Shown: positions 35,048 to 42,545 of the stretch, in pieces
How the letters are laid out: every line of letters starts with the position of its first letter
Position numbering within the stretch: the first letter of the stretch is position 1
Source of the DNA: a virus
Virus record (IMG/VR): IMGVR_UViG_3300035698_003983
Coordinates: 1-49,808 of that record
Length of the DNA: 49,808 nt
Reading direction: 5' to 3' (one strand)
Position numbers and translations under genes: made by a program
The notes under the pieces: model-generated
What the model was told of the DNA's origin: nothing
The model's input: only the letters and a program-made list of their open reading frames with translations
Databases searched by the model: none

Positions 35048-35120
35048 ATGGTGATCTATTTCCCATAACCGCCCAGATCGAAGTGGTGGTGATACGCCAA
35101 AACTTCAATAAACCGTCGCA

Positions 35121-35137
35121 TTATGCGGCACGCATAA
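35121..35137. repeat. 17-bp palindrome, copy 18
   Basis: TTATGC-ggcac-GCATAA, 14 bp before the ATG of the exonuclease gene. Confidence 0.9.
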
Positions 35138-35151
35138 CAAAGGAGAACCTT

Positions 35152-35676
35152 ATGCACATTATGATCGACCTTGAAACTATGGGCACGCGCCCGAACGCAC
35201 CAATCATTTCTATCGGCGCCGTTGCTTTTGACAAATCGGGCACGCACACAGAGTTTTACGACGTTGTGGATCTTAAATCGACTGTGCATACCCAATCTGT
35301 AATAGACGCAGACACTGTCATGTGGTGGATGAAACAGAGTGACGAAGCTCGGGCCGCGTTTGACTGCAAAAGAATTGACATTGGTGACGCCCTGTCCAAC
35401 TTTCAAAGTTTTTGTGGGCGTCATGAATATAAAGCAATATGGGGAAACGGTGCAGCTTTTGATAATGTAATTCTCTCTGAGGCGTACCTCAGCTACAATT
35501 ATTTGAATGGCAAGCCGTGGGATTTCTGGGAAGATCGGTGCTACCGCACGGTGAAAAACATGTTCCCTGATGTTGCGATAGAACGGGGTGGTACGCACCA
35601 CAACGCTCTCGACGATGCTCGGTCACAGGCAGAACATCTGATTGCGATTAACGCCGTGCACGGCAACTTTCTTTGA
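35152..35676 (+). CDS. 3'-5' exonuclease, DEDDh type
   Basis: 174 residues from the ATG at 35152 with GGAG six bases upstream. Exo motifs: MIDLET (Asp6, Glu8), IWGNGAAFDN (middle Asp) and HHNALDDARSQA (His-x4-Asp). The layout matches the RNase-T-like, Rv2179c/DexA-like branch of the DnaQ superfamily. It would remove 3' ends of DNA or RNA, e.g. in host DNA breakdown or mRNA turnover. The polymerase at 37,205 has its own exonuclease domain, so this one is not needed for proofreading. Confidence 0.8.
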   Translation: MHIMIDLETMGTRPNAPIISIGAVAFDKSGTHTEFYDVVDLKSTVHTQSVIDADTVMWWMKQSDEARAAFDCKRIDIGDALSNFQSFCGRHEYKAIWGNGAAFDNVILSEAYLSYNYLNGKPWDFWEDRCYRTVKNMFPDVAIERGGTHHNALDDARSQAEHLIAINAVHGNFL

Positions 35677-35708
35677 TGTCCACCCCGAGCGATGAAGGAC
35701 CATATATC

Positions 35709-36050
35709 ATGTCAGACGATCACAGATCATTTCCAGACGTTGCCGATGGAAGGCCAATGCCGCCGATGGGTTATGCCCTCATGGAAGCGGGCCTAAGCGG
35801 TAGCGATGCTGCATATGCGGCACGTCAATTGCGCGGTCAGGGATACTATCTTGTCAGGTCAGAAGACCTTGGTTGGGACGACATCAGGCGGTTTCAAGGC
35901 GAGTTGAATAAGGGACAAGGCGTCAGGGAAGATGGGGGCGGGTTTTTCGTCCGTTGCATCATGGCACTGTTCGGCAAAGAGGCCGATCCCGTTGAGAATT
36001 ATCAACAAGCCACCGAGCGTCTTTTGCGTGACGCAAACCTAGCTGAATAA
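35709..36050 (+). CDS. Unknown phage protein, 113 aa
   Basis: MSDDHRSFPDVADGRPMPPMGYALMEAGLSGSDAAYAARQLRGQGYYLVRSEDLGWDDI: soluble alpha/beta. The ATG at 35709 is preferred because AAGGACC precedes it, as for the next seven genes; an earlier in-frame ATG (35676) overlaps the exonuclease stop. One hydrophobic patch (FFVRCIMALFG) may be amphipathic. No family recognised. Confidence 0.5.
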   Translation: MSDDHRSFPDVADGRPMPPMGYALMEAGLSGSDAAYAARQLRGQGYYLVRSEDLGWDDIRRFQGELNKGQGVREDGGGFFVRCIMALFGKEADPVENYQQATERLLRDANLAE

Positions 36051-36062
36051 AGGACCGCTGAC

Positions 36063-36257
36063 ATGGATTTCACAGGAAACCCACACGTTGATAAGGCAAT
36101 TAACGAGATTGATGCAGCCATGTTTAGTGGTGATGCGCTTGACGACATAAACGCGGCCTTGAAGTTCCAAAAGTGGTTGCACCGATGGGAGCGCGGGTTG
36201 CTCAAAAAGTTCACGTTAGAAGGTCAGGTCGCAGAGTTTGACCCGACCGCAGATTAA
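36063..36257 (+). CDS. Small unknown helical protein, 64 aa
   Basis: MDFTGNPHVDKAINEIDAAMFSGDALDDINAALKFQKWLHRWERGLLKKF: mostly two helices, AAAGGACC before the ATG. It lies just before the first copy of the 70-bp direct repeat. Function unknown. Confidence 0.55.
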   Translation: MDFTGNPHVDKAINEIDAAMFSGDALDDINAALKFQKWLHRWERGLLKKFTLEGQVAEFDPTAD

Positions 36258-36326
36258 AGGACGCCATATGTTTTCGGCCTGATCATAGGTCGGACGCCCC
36301 ACAAGAAACCCAAAGAATAGAGGACC
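36258..36326 (+). repeat. Direct repeat of 69-70 bp, copy 1
   Basis: Starts AAGGACGCCATATG and ends AATAGAGGACC. It matches 37,129-37,198 apart from one missing C in a C-run. It carries two AAGGAC-type ribosome sites and a four-codon frame (MFSA). It brackets the four micro-genes 36,333-37,130. Confidence 0.9.
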
Positions 36327-36332
36327 GATGAT

Positions 36333-36512
36333 ATGACCTTATCCGACGAAGCCAAAGCGATACAGAAGCGGATAGGCTCAACGCCGTTTCCTGATCACCT
36401 TCAAGGTATTGCCGATGACGCCCATGTGATCATTGCGCGTCAGGCGTTTAAGATCACTCAACTTGAAGCGCCTTCGGTATCATCGACAGACCCACCTAGA
36501 AAGGACCGATGA
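36333..36512 (+). CDS. Micro-gene, 59 aa, unknown
   Basis: ATG at 36333 with AGAGGACC seven bases upstream (end of the repeat). Reads MTLSDEAKAIQKRIGSTPFP, then HLQGIADDAHVIIARQAFKITQLEAPSV and a basic end that runs through the next AAAGGACC ribosome site (PPRKDR). Small helical protein; no family recognised. Confidence 0.5.
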   Translation: MTLSDEAKAIQKRIGSTPFPDHLQGIADDAHVIIARQAFKITQLEAPSVSSTDPPRKDR

Positions 36513-36513
36513 T

Positions 36514-36687
36514 ATGACTGAATTTACAGCAGCAGACGCCACCGCAGAAAGCATTGCAGACGCAATGGAAACGCTTGACCAGATGCCAAAGAGCCGCGAG
36601 GCCAGCATTGTGAAAACCAAGCTGCAAGAGGCTATGATGTGGCTGAATAGTGCCGCACCAACCCGCAACGAAACTCCTACACCGTAA
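36514..36687 (+). CDS. Acb2/Tad1-type helical hairpin protein (candidate), 57 aa
   Basis: ATG at 36514 behind AAAGGACCG. The centre LDQMPKSREASIVKTKLQEAMMWLNSA fits the conserved pattern CPxSREKSLxxTKLEEAMMWANAAIAR that I associate with the Acb2/Tad1 hairpin-domain (DUF7681) proteins of phages. The best-known relatives bind cyclic nucleotide signals and so blunt CBASS or Thoeris immunity. This one is short, has Lys/Ala in place of some of the usual residues, and ends soon after the motif, so its activity is open. Other small helical functions are not excluded. Confidence 0.5.
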   Translation: MTEFTAADATAESIADAMETLDQMPKSREASIVKTKLQEAMMWLNSAAPTRNETPTP

Positions 36688-36699
36688 AGGACCAAAAAC

Positions 36700-36906
36700 A
36701 TGACCACGCCCAACTTTGAAGACTTCAGTAAGGACATAATGCAGGAATGGCCGGAGGGCTTCGACCTAGACGGCGCTGACCTACAGGCGAAGGCAATCAA
36801 GCACGGCCTGCTGTATCGGGTAGAAGGCGGATTTGACCCGTCAAAGCACGAAGACCAACACGGCTGCGCCGAACCAGGCGACCCGTGGTTTATGCAATCA
36901 TTCTAA
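36700..36906 (+). CDS. Small conserved phage protein, 68 aa
   Basis: AAAGGACC before the ATG. MTTPNFEDFSKDIMQEWPEGFDLDGADLQAKAIKHGLLYRVEGGFDP, ending CAEPGDPWFMQSF. Proteins with WPEG.D.DG.DLQ..A...GLL and the PWF.RNF-type end are frequent in phages of proteobacteria; role unknown. Confidence 0.6.
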   Translation: MTTPNFEDFSKDIMQEWPEGFDLDGADLQAKAIKHGLLYRVEGGFDPSKHEDQHGCAEPGDPWFMQSF

Positions 36907-36917
36907 GGACCGATGGC

Positions 36918-37130
36918 ATGGCAATAAACCCACACATAAGCATTGACGAAAACGATGTTGCGCAGGCCATTCGGAGTGGCGACCTACAACTTGCTGAAAT
37001 CCTCCAGAATGTTTGGGATGGCGACGAGGACGTTGCAAGCCAAATGGCCGACGATATTGTTGCGCTTGGCGGGACCGCAAAAGCAGGCCGCATCACCCAA
37101 ATTTTCGCAGCCGCGATGGCTGACACATAA
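36918..37130 (+). CDS. Micro-gene, 70 aa, unknown
   Basis: ATG at 36918 behind AAGGACCG. MAINPHISIDENDVAQAIRSGDLQLAEILQNVWDGDEDVASQMADDIVALGG: acidic, mostly helical. Followed immediately by the second copy of the 70-bp repeat. No family recognised. Confidence 0.55.
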   Translation: MAINPHISIDENDVAQAIRSGDLQLAEILQNVWDGDEDVASQMADDIVALGGTAKAGRITQIFAAAMADT

Positions 37131-37198
37131 GGACGCCATATGTTTTCGGCCTGATCATAGGTCGGACGCCCCACAAGAAACCCAAAGAATAGAGGACC
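37129..37198 (+). repeat. Direct repeat of 69-70 bp, copy 2
   Basis: Same sequence as 36,258-36,326 with one extra C. Its end supplies the AGAGGACC ribosome site of the DNA polymerase gene. Confidence 0.9.
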
Positions 37199-37204
37199 CT
37201 TCAA

Positions 37205-39100
37205 ATGATACGTTTGTTCCTAGACATTGAGGTCTATCAAAACTATTTCCTTGCTCTGTTTATGACGGAGCAGGGGAAGACCAAAGGTTTTGAGATCTTT
37301 GACGACGACGACAGTGGGTTCGCACCGCAAGAAATACTGGACATCCTGCAGAACCCCGACTTTGAGATCGTCACGTTCAACGGCAACCACTACGACATTC
37401 CGATCCTGACGATGGCCATGACCAACCAGAACACACGAGCGCTCAAGAAGGCCAGCAACCGCATCATCGAAGGCAACATGCGGTCTTGGAACTTCTACCG
37501 AAACGAGGGCTTGCGTGAGCCAAAGGTCAACCACGTGGACATTATCGACGTGGCACCGGGCATGGTGAGCCTCAAGATTTACGGTGGCCGTCTGGCGAGC
37601 CGCAAACTGCAAGAGCTGCCGATTGAGCACACTGCGATGGTGAATGCCGAGCAAGCCAAAGAACTGCGCACCTACTGCAAGAACGACGTGATTGTGACAC
37701 AGCTCCTGTTTAACAGGTTGTCCCAACAGGTCGATCTGCGCCGTGTCATGAGTGAAACCTACGGCACTGATCTTCGCTCGAAGTCTGACGCACAGATCGC
37801 CGAGGCTGTGTTGAAGGCCGAATACAAAAGAATTACAGGTGAGATGCCGCCGAAAGTCACGGCTGCCCGCGACAGCTTTTACTACGATCCCCCAACATAC
37901 GTGAAGTTTTCCACACCTCTGTTACAAGGCGTGCTTGCGATCGCACGTACAGCTGAGATGATTATTGATCCAAACACAGGGCACGTAAAAATGCCCAAGA
38001 CGATCGCCTCCATGCGCATCACCATTGGCCAGAGCAGCTACAAGATCGGCATCGGAGGCCTGCACAGCCAAGAGTCCGAGGTGGCGCACTTCGCTGACGA
38101 AAACACCATACTGCTCGACCGAGATGTCGAGAGCTACTATCCACGTCTGATGCTCAACATGAACATGCGACCGGGCGGCTTCAAGGAGCACTTCAACACT
38201 GTTTTCGGCGGCATCCTTGAGGAACGTCTGGCAGCGAAACACGCTGGCGACATGGTAAAATCTGACTCATTAAAGATTGTTTTGAACGGAACATTCGGCA
38301 AGACATCCAGCCCATACAGCACCTTGTACGCCCCTGAGTTTATGATCCGCACGACGCTGACGGGACAGCTCACACTGCTGATGCTGATCGAGGCGTTGGA
38401 GAAATACGGCATTCCCGTCGTGTCGGCCAACACCGACGGTATCGTGATAAAATGCGCCGTTGGGGACCGTGGGGCGTTAGACCTGATCGTGCACAAGTGG
38501 GAGAAGCACACCGGCCTCAAGACAGAAGAGACCTTGTACAAGGCGCTCTATTCTCGTGATGTGAACAACTACATTGCGATCAAACCTGACGGCACGGTCA
38601 AGGGTAAAGGCGTGTTTGGCCCTGTGTCTCTGAGCAAAAATCCGCAAACCCCCATCTGCCCAGAGGCTGTAATAGCCTATCTCACTGAGGGTACTCCAGT
38701 GGACCACACTATACGGGCGTGCCGAGACATATCCAAGTTTCTTACATTGCGCACGGTGACAGGAGGGGCTATAAAAGATGACCAGCGACTTGGCAAAGCC
38801 ATCAGATGGTACTATGCTGAGGGTGAGAAGGGCGAGATACATTACGCCAAGAACGGCAACACCGTGCCAAGATCGGACGGGGCAAAACCTCTGATGGATA
38901 TACCTGATACGTTTCCGATCGACGTGGACTACGAGTGGTACATCAAAGAATGCGAAGAGATATTGATGGCAGTGGGGGCCGAGGAACGCCCCTTCGTTGA
39001 GAAGCTACCACGCAAAAACAGCAACGCTTGGAAAGAGCTGCGCGACACCGGCAAGATAATCGAAGGAAAAAAGGGAAAATGGCAATGGCTAAACCAGTAG
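37205..39100 (+). CDS. Family-B DNA polymerase with 3'-5' exonuclease domain (short)
   Basis: 631 residues. Exonuclease motifs: LDIEVY (Asp7, Glu9), TFNGNHYDIP (Asn59-Asp64) and YCKNDVIV (Tyr157-Asp161). Polymerase motifs: motif A DVESYYPRL (Asp307), motif B KIVLNGTFGK (Lys357, Asn361), motif C SANTDGIV (Asp411). Motif C reads NTDG where most family-B enzymes have DTDS, so one of the two carboxylates is Asn, as in some viral branches. It is much shorter than T4 or phi29-unlike B polymerases and lacks obvious TPR insertions. Replicates the phage genome with the primase/helicase and SSB-like proteins. Confidence 0.85.
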   Translation: MIRLFLDIEVYQNYFLALFMTEQGKTKGFEIFDDDDSGFAPQEILDILQNPDFEIVTFNGNHYDIPILTMAMTNQNTRALKKASNRIIEGNMRSWNFYRNEGLREPKVNHVDIIDVAPGMVSLKIYGGRLASRKLQELPIEHTAMVNAEQAKELRTYCKNDVIVTQLLFNRLSQQVDLRRVMSETYGTDLRSKSDAQIAEAVLKAEYKRITGEMPPKVTAARDSFYYDPPTYVKFSTPLLQGVLAIARTAEMIIDPNTGHVKMPKTIASMRITIGQSSYKIGIGGLHSQESEVAHFADENTILLDRDVESYYPRLMLNMNMRPGGFKEHFNTVFGGILEERLAAKHAGDMVKSDSLKIVLNGTFGKTSSPYSTLYAPEFMIRTTLTGQLTLLMLIEALEKYGIPVVSANTDGIVIKCAVGDRGALDLIVHKWEKHTGLKTEETLYKALYSRDVNNYIAIKPDGTVKGKGVFGPVSLSKNPQTPICPEAVIAYLTEGTPVDHTIRACRDISKFLTLRTVTGGAIKDDQRLGKAIRWYYAEGEKGEIHYAKNGNTVPRSDGAKPLMDIPDTFPIDVDYEWYIKECEEILMAVGAEERPFVEKLPRKNSNAWKELRDTGKIIEGKKGKWQWLNQ

Positions 39101-39101
39101 A
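39074..39101 (+). repeat. 28-bp direct repeat, copy 1 (polymerase 3' end)
   Basis: GGAAAATGGCAATGGC...CCAGTAGA. Encodes the end of the polymerase (KWQWLNQ) and, in another frame, the start of the next gene (MAMAKPV). Identical copy at 39,243-39,270. Confidence 0.9.
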
Positions 39102-39261
39102 CGAGATGGACGCTCAAGAGATACCGATTATTAAAGTGTTATTAGAAAAGATTGAGAGCGGAGAGATCGACAACAAGGAAGCCTTACGTATACTGGCGGC
39201 ATGGTGTAACGTGGTTTTCGGCAAAGAATACGAACCGTACGAGGAAAATGGCAATGGCTAA
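39079..39261 (+). CDS. Small acidic phage protein, 60 aa
   Basis: MAMAKPVDEMDAQEIPIIKVLLEKIESGEIDNKEALRILAAWCNVVFG and an acidic end. Starts within the polymerase 3' end and its last codons lie inside the second 28-bp repeat. The first seven residues equal those of the following nuclease, showing that the start region was duplicated when this gene was inserted. Function unknown. Confidence 0.55.
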   Translation: MAMAKPVDEMDAQEIPIIKVLLEKIESGEIDNKEALRILAAWCNVVFGKEYEPYEENGNG

Positions 39262-39270
39262 ACCAGTAGA
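39243..39270 (+). repeat. 28-bp direct repeat, copy 2 (nuclease gene start)
   Basis: Identical to 39,074-39,101; contains the ATG of the PD-(D/E)XK nuclease gene. Confidence 0.9.
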
Positions 39271-39931
39271 AGCGGCACCTTGGTCGTTCAGCAAAATCAA
39301 GTCGTTCGAGACATGCCCCAAGCAGTTCTACCATGAGAAGGTCTTGAAAGAGTTCCCGTTCGTTGAAAGCGAGGCGATGTTGTATGGCACAGAGTTCCAT
39401 ACTGCTGCCGAGAACTTTATCGCCAAGGGCACAGAGTTGCCCAAGCGTTTCGCGTTCGCCCTGCCAGTGCTTCAATCCTTGGCGGCCAAGCCGGGTAGGA
39501 AAATGGTTGAGCAGAAGCTGGGGCTCACCGCCAAGCTGGAAGCGTGCAGCTTCTTTGCCAAAGACGTGTGGTTTCGAGGCATCGTGGACTTGCTAATCAT
39601 CGACGGGGAAGACGCGCTGATCATCGACCACAAGACCGGAAAGTCCTCGCAGTACGCCGAGAAGGGTCAGCTTGAGCTTATGGCACTGTCGGTGTTCCGG
39701 CACTTCCCCGAGGTGAAAAACATCAAGGCGGGTCTCTTGTTTGTGATCGCCAATGATTTTGTGAAGGCAAGCTATCAGCGCTCAGGTCAACGTGAGCTGT
39801 GGACGAAGTGGCTGTCCAACTATTCGGCTATGGAGAAAGCGTTCGAGACGGGCGTGTGGAACCCCAAGCCGAGCGGGTTGTGCAAACGCCACTGTCAGGT
39901 TCTTGAATGTCCACACAACGGAGCAAATTGA
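39248..39931 (+). CDS. PD-(D/E)XK nuclease, Cas4/RecB-like
   Basis: 227 residues. After [20 protein letters not shown] (Cys23) the nuclease core shows GTEFHTAAE (about 47-55), GIVDLL with Asp114, IIDHKTGK (Asp127, Lys129) and QLELMA (141-146). The C-terminus has three Cys ([15 protein letters not shown]). One early plus three late Cys is the iron-sulfur pattern of Cas4, AddB and related nucleases. Likely processes DNA ends in recombination-dependent replication, with the SNF2 helicase two genes on. Confidence 0.8.
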   Translation: MAMAKPVEAAPWSFSKIKSFETCPKQFYHEKVLKEFPFVESEAMLYGTEFHTAAENFIAKGTELPKRFAFALPVLQSLAAKPGRKMVEQKLGLTAKLEACSFFAKDVWFRGIVDLLIIDGEDALIIDHKTGKSSQYAEKGQLELMALSVFRHFPEVKNIKAGLLFVIANDFVKASYQRSGQRELWTKWLSNYSAMEKAFETGVWNPKPSGLCKRHCQVLECPHNGAN

Positions 39932-39932
39932 G

Positions 39933-40664
39933 ATGTTGCATCATGGAGATTGTCTTTCGATCCTAAAAGGTCTTCCCTCAAACATTGCCAACATTGCTGT
40001 AACAAGCCCCCCTTACAACATGAACTTGCGAATATCGACGCTACCTTCAGGTAAGATAAAACACCATAGCCGCCAGATAGTTAAAGAAATAAGCACAAAA
40101 TATAAAAGTTTTGACGATAATCTTACAATGGGCGACTATTTTACTTTTAATGTTTCCGTGGTTTCTGAGTTGTTGAGAGTCGCACCTCTGGTTTTTTATA
40201 ACGTGCAGTTTTTAACGGGTAACAAATCCGCATTGTTTCGCCTGATAGGGCACTTTGCAGATCAATTGAAGGAGATTATTGTATGGGACAAAGTGAACTC
40301 CCAACCTGCAATCAGTGAATTGGTTTTAAACTCTCAGTTTGAGGTTATTTTAGTGTTTGATCGTGATCGGGCAGCGAGTCGAAAGTTTTCCGAAGGGCAG
40401 TTTAAACGGGGCACTTTGTCAAACTGCTGGGAAATAAAACGAGGCGCGCGTCAGCACAAGGACCACGGCGCTGTTTTTCCAGAGAAACTAGCTGGGCGCA
40501 TAATTGAAAATTTCTCTTTGGTCGGTGATGTTGTTATTGACCCGTTCATGGGCACCGGTACAACTGGGTTTGTAGCAAAAAAGTTAGGACGAGATTTTAT
40601 AGGAATTGAGATGGACCCTGATTACTTTGAGCATTCAAGACGTCGAATAGAAGGAGAAACCTGA
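39933..40664 (+). CDS. DNA methyltransferase (N4/N6 type, DNA-amino class)
   Basis: 243 residues from the ATG at 39933 with GGAG nine bases upstream. Motif [10 protein letters not shown] (24-31) and motif [30 protein letters not shown] (from about 203) are in the beta-class order. TSPPY is typical of N4-cytosine methylases, though N6-adenine is possible. No restriction enzyme is adjacent. The gene is clearly richer in A/T than its neighbours, suggesting recent acquisition. Likely protects phage DNA from host restriction. Confidence 0.85.
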   Translation: MLHHGDCLSILKGLPSNIANIAVTSPPYNMNLRISTLPSGKIKHHSRQIVKEISTKYKSFDDNLTMGDYFTFNVSVVSELLRVAPLVFYNVQFLTGNKSALFRLIGHFADQLKEIIVWDKVNSQPAISELVLNSQFEVILVFDRDRAASRKFSEGQFKRGTLSNCWEIKRGARQHKDHGAVFPEKLAGRIIENFSLVGDVVIDPFMGTGTTGFVAKKLGRDFIGIEMDPDYFEHSRRRIEGET

Positions 40665-40930
40665 TGCCCTATAAGAACAACGCTGACCGCCCGTACAAGC
40701 GAGAGTACGAGCTTCAGAAAGCCCGCGACGAGGGGGAGTCCCGCAACGAGCGTGCGCGCGCCCGCTACGCCTTCGACAAGAAGAACGGCAAGGCGGCGCG
40801 CAAGGGGAAAGACCTTGCTCACAACAAAGCGTTAGCCAAGGGCGGCTCAAACAAGGACGGCGTGTCTCTGCAAGACCCTAGCAAGAACCGTGCCGGTGGT
40901 GGACGGATCAGCAAACCACCTAAGAAATAA
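40664..40930 (+). CDS. Small basic HNH-like phage protein, 88 aa
   Basis: TGATG overlap with the methylase. Very rich in Lys, Arg, Asn and Asp: KNNADRPYKREYELQKARDEGE, ARYAFDKKNGKAARKGKDLAHNKALAKGGSNKDGVSLQDPSKNRAGGGRI. The KDLAHNKALAKGGSN...NL-like Q.PS.NR pattern recalls the C-terminal half of small HNH-type phage proteins (DVDHK.....N....L...S.NR). Probably a DNA-binding remnant or nuclease; activity unclear because the usual DH pair reads AH. Confidence 0.55.
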   Translation: MPYKNNADRPYKREYELQKARDEGESRNERARARYAFDKKNGKAARKGKDLAHNKALAKGGSNKDGVSLQDPSKNRAGGGRISKPPKK

Positions 40931-40931
40931 A

Positions 40932-40948
40932 TTATGCGTCACGCATAA
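40932..40948. repeat. 17-bp palindrome, copy 19
   Basis: TTATGC-gtcac-GCATAA, 11 bp before the ATG of the SNF2-type helicase gene. The most rightward copy seen. Confidence 0.9.
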
Positions 40949-40959
40949 CTGGAGAACCA

Positions 40960-42486
40960 ATGAAGATCGTAGATAACAAAGCGCTCATGCTGCGCGTCAA
41001 AAACCCTGCGCGCGTGCTGGCAGCCGTGCCTGACAGCGAACAGGTCGACGAAAATACCGTTGTTGTAAAGTGGGGCGTGGAGCAAGCGCAGACCCTACGT
41101 GCCCTAAACTTTGATGCACCGTCGCCAATCGAAGGGCGGTACAAATGGCCCGGCAAGTTTAAGCCGATGGAACACCAACGTGAGACCGCTGCGTTCTTCA
41201 CCATGAACAAGAAGGCTTTTTGCTTCAGCAGTCCCGGCGTTGGCAAGACGGCCAGTGCGATATGGGCAGCCGATTTCCTCATGACGCAGAAACTGGTTCG
41301 ACGCGTGCTGGTCGTTTGTCCAGTGTCAATCATGGACGCAGCGTGGCGCAACGATCTGTTCACCTTTGCAATGCACCGCAGGGTGGACGTGGCCTACGGC
41401 ACAGCGGCGAAGCGGCTCAAGATTATCAACAGCGACGCGGAGTTCGTGGTAATTAACTATGACGGCGTGAAGATTATGGCAGACGCTATCGCCAACGGTG
41501 GTTTCGATCTGATCATTGTCGATGAGGCAAGCGCCCTGCAAAACGCTCAAACAGCTCGCTGGAAGGCGCTGAACAAGATCGCCGGACCCGATGTATGGTT
41601 GTGGCTCATGACAGGCACACCCGCAGCGCAGGGGCCCGATAAAGCGTACGGGTTGGCAAAGCTGGTGAACCCCGAGGGCGTGCCTCGCTACTTTGGCTCC
41701 TATCGAGACATGGTGATGCACAAAATTACTCAGTTCAAATGGGCACCGAAGGAGAACGCAGCCGAAACCGTACACCGTGTGCTGCAGCCCGCCATACGCC
41801 ACACCAAAGAAGAATGTCTCGACCTGCCAGACATGGTCTATGTGTCCCGCGCTGTGGAGATGACGCCCCAGCAAAAGAAGTTCTACGGAAAGATGCGCAA
41901 AGATCTGCTGCTCGAGGCTGCCGGCGAGAACGTCACTGCCGGAAACGCCGCTGGCGTCATGACGAAGCTGCTGCAGATAAGCTCGGGCTCAGTCATCACC
42001 GACGATCAGAACAATCTGCAGTTCGATATCAGCACGCGATACAAGGTGCTGTTGGAGGTTTTGGCAGAGACGCCGAACAAGGTGATCGTGTTTGTTCCGT
42101 TCCGCAGCGCCATTGCCCTGCTATCTGAAAAGCTGACAGCTGACAAAATTACCTGCGAAGTTATCAGTGGCTCTGTCAGCGCAAGCGATCGCACCGAGGT
42201 GTTCCGTGCATTCCAGAACGAGACAGACCCACGTGTTCTGGTGGTTCAACCGCAAGCCGCGGCACACGGCCTGACCCTGACAGCTGCCGACACAATCGTT
42301 TGGTGGGGCCCAACGGCTTCGCTTGAGATATACGAGCAAGCCAACGCGCGCATCCACCGCAAAGGCCAGTTGAACAAATGCACAATCGTGCAGCTAGTGG
42401 GCTCGCCTGTGGAACAAAGGGTCTACACGTTGCTGGATGGTAAGATGGACCTTCACAGGCAAGTAATTGATCTTTACAATATCTAG
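40960..42486 (+). CDS. SNF2/DEAD-type helicase
   Basis: 508 residues. Helicase motifs: I SPGVGKTA (91-98), Ia-like LVVCP, II VDEAS (187-191), III LMTGTPA, and in the second RecA domain VVQPQAAAHGLTLT with QANARIHRKGQ (V/VI). The GLxLT and RxHRxGQ forms are those of SNF2-family enzymes such as RapA. Small SNF2 proteins are frequent in phage replication modules and are thought to translocate on duplex DNA; here it probably works with the Cas4-like nuclease. GGAG before the ATG. Confidence 0.85.
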   Translation: MKIVDNKALMLRVKNPARVLAAVPDSEQVDENTVVVKWGVEQAQTLRALNFDAPSPIEGRYKWPGKFKPMEHQRETAAFFTMNKKAFCFSSPGVGKTASAIWAADFLMTQKLVRRVLVVCPVSIMDAAWRNDLFTFAMHRRVDVAYGTAAKRLKIINSDAEFVVINYDGVKIMADAIANGGFDLIIVDEASALQNAQTARWKALNKIAGPDVWLWLMTGTPAAQGPDKAYGLAKLVNPEGVPRYFGSYRDMVMHKITQFKWAPKENAAETVHRVLQPAIRHTKEECLDLPDMVYVSRAVEMTPQQKKFYGKMRKDLLLEAAGENVTAGNAAGVMTKLLQISSGSVITDDQNNLQFDISTRYKVLLEVLAETPNKVIVFVPFRSAIALLSEKLTADKITCEVISGSVSASDRTEVFRAFQNETDPRVLVVQPQAAAHGLTLTAADTIVWWGPTASLEIYEQANARIHRKGQLNKCTIVQLVGSPVEQRVYTLLDGKMDLHRQVIDLYNI

Positions 42487-42545
42487 CTTGACTACACGAG
42501 CGTGAGAATATAACAGTGTACAAGACAGCGTCAAAGGAGAATGAC

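Noticed and set aside
35048-35068. ATG after AAAGGAGGA at 35,048
   Set aside because: The strong ribosome site leads only to a six-codon frame (MVIYFP); perhaps a remnant of a lost gene start.
20347-40948. The 17-bp palindromes as a CRISPR array
   Set aside because: Copies are kilobases or hundreds of bases apart and flank genes; there are no spacers of constant length and no cas genes (the Cas4-like nuclease alone is common in phages).
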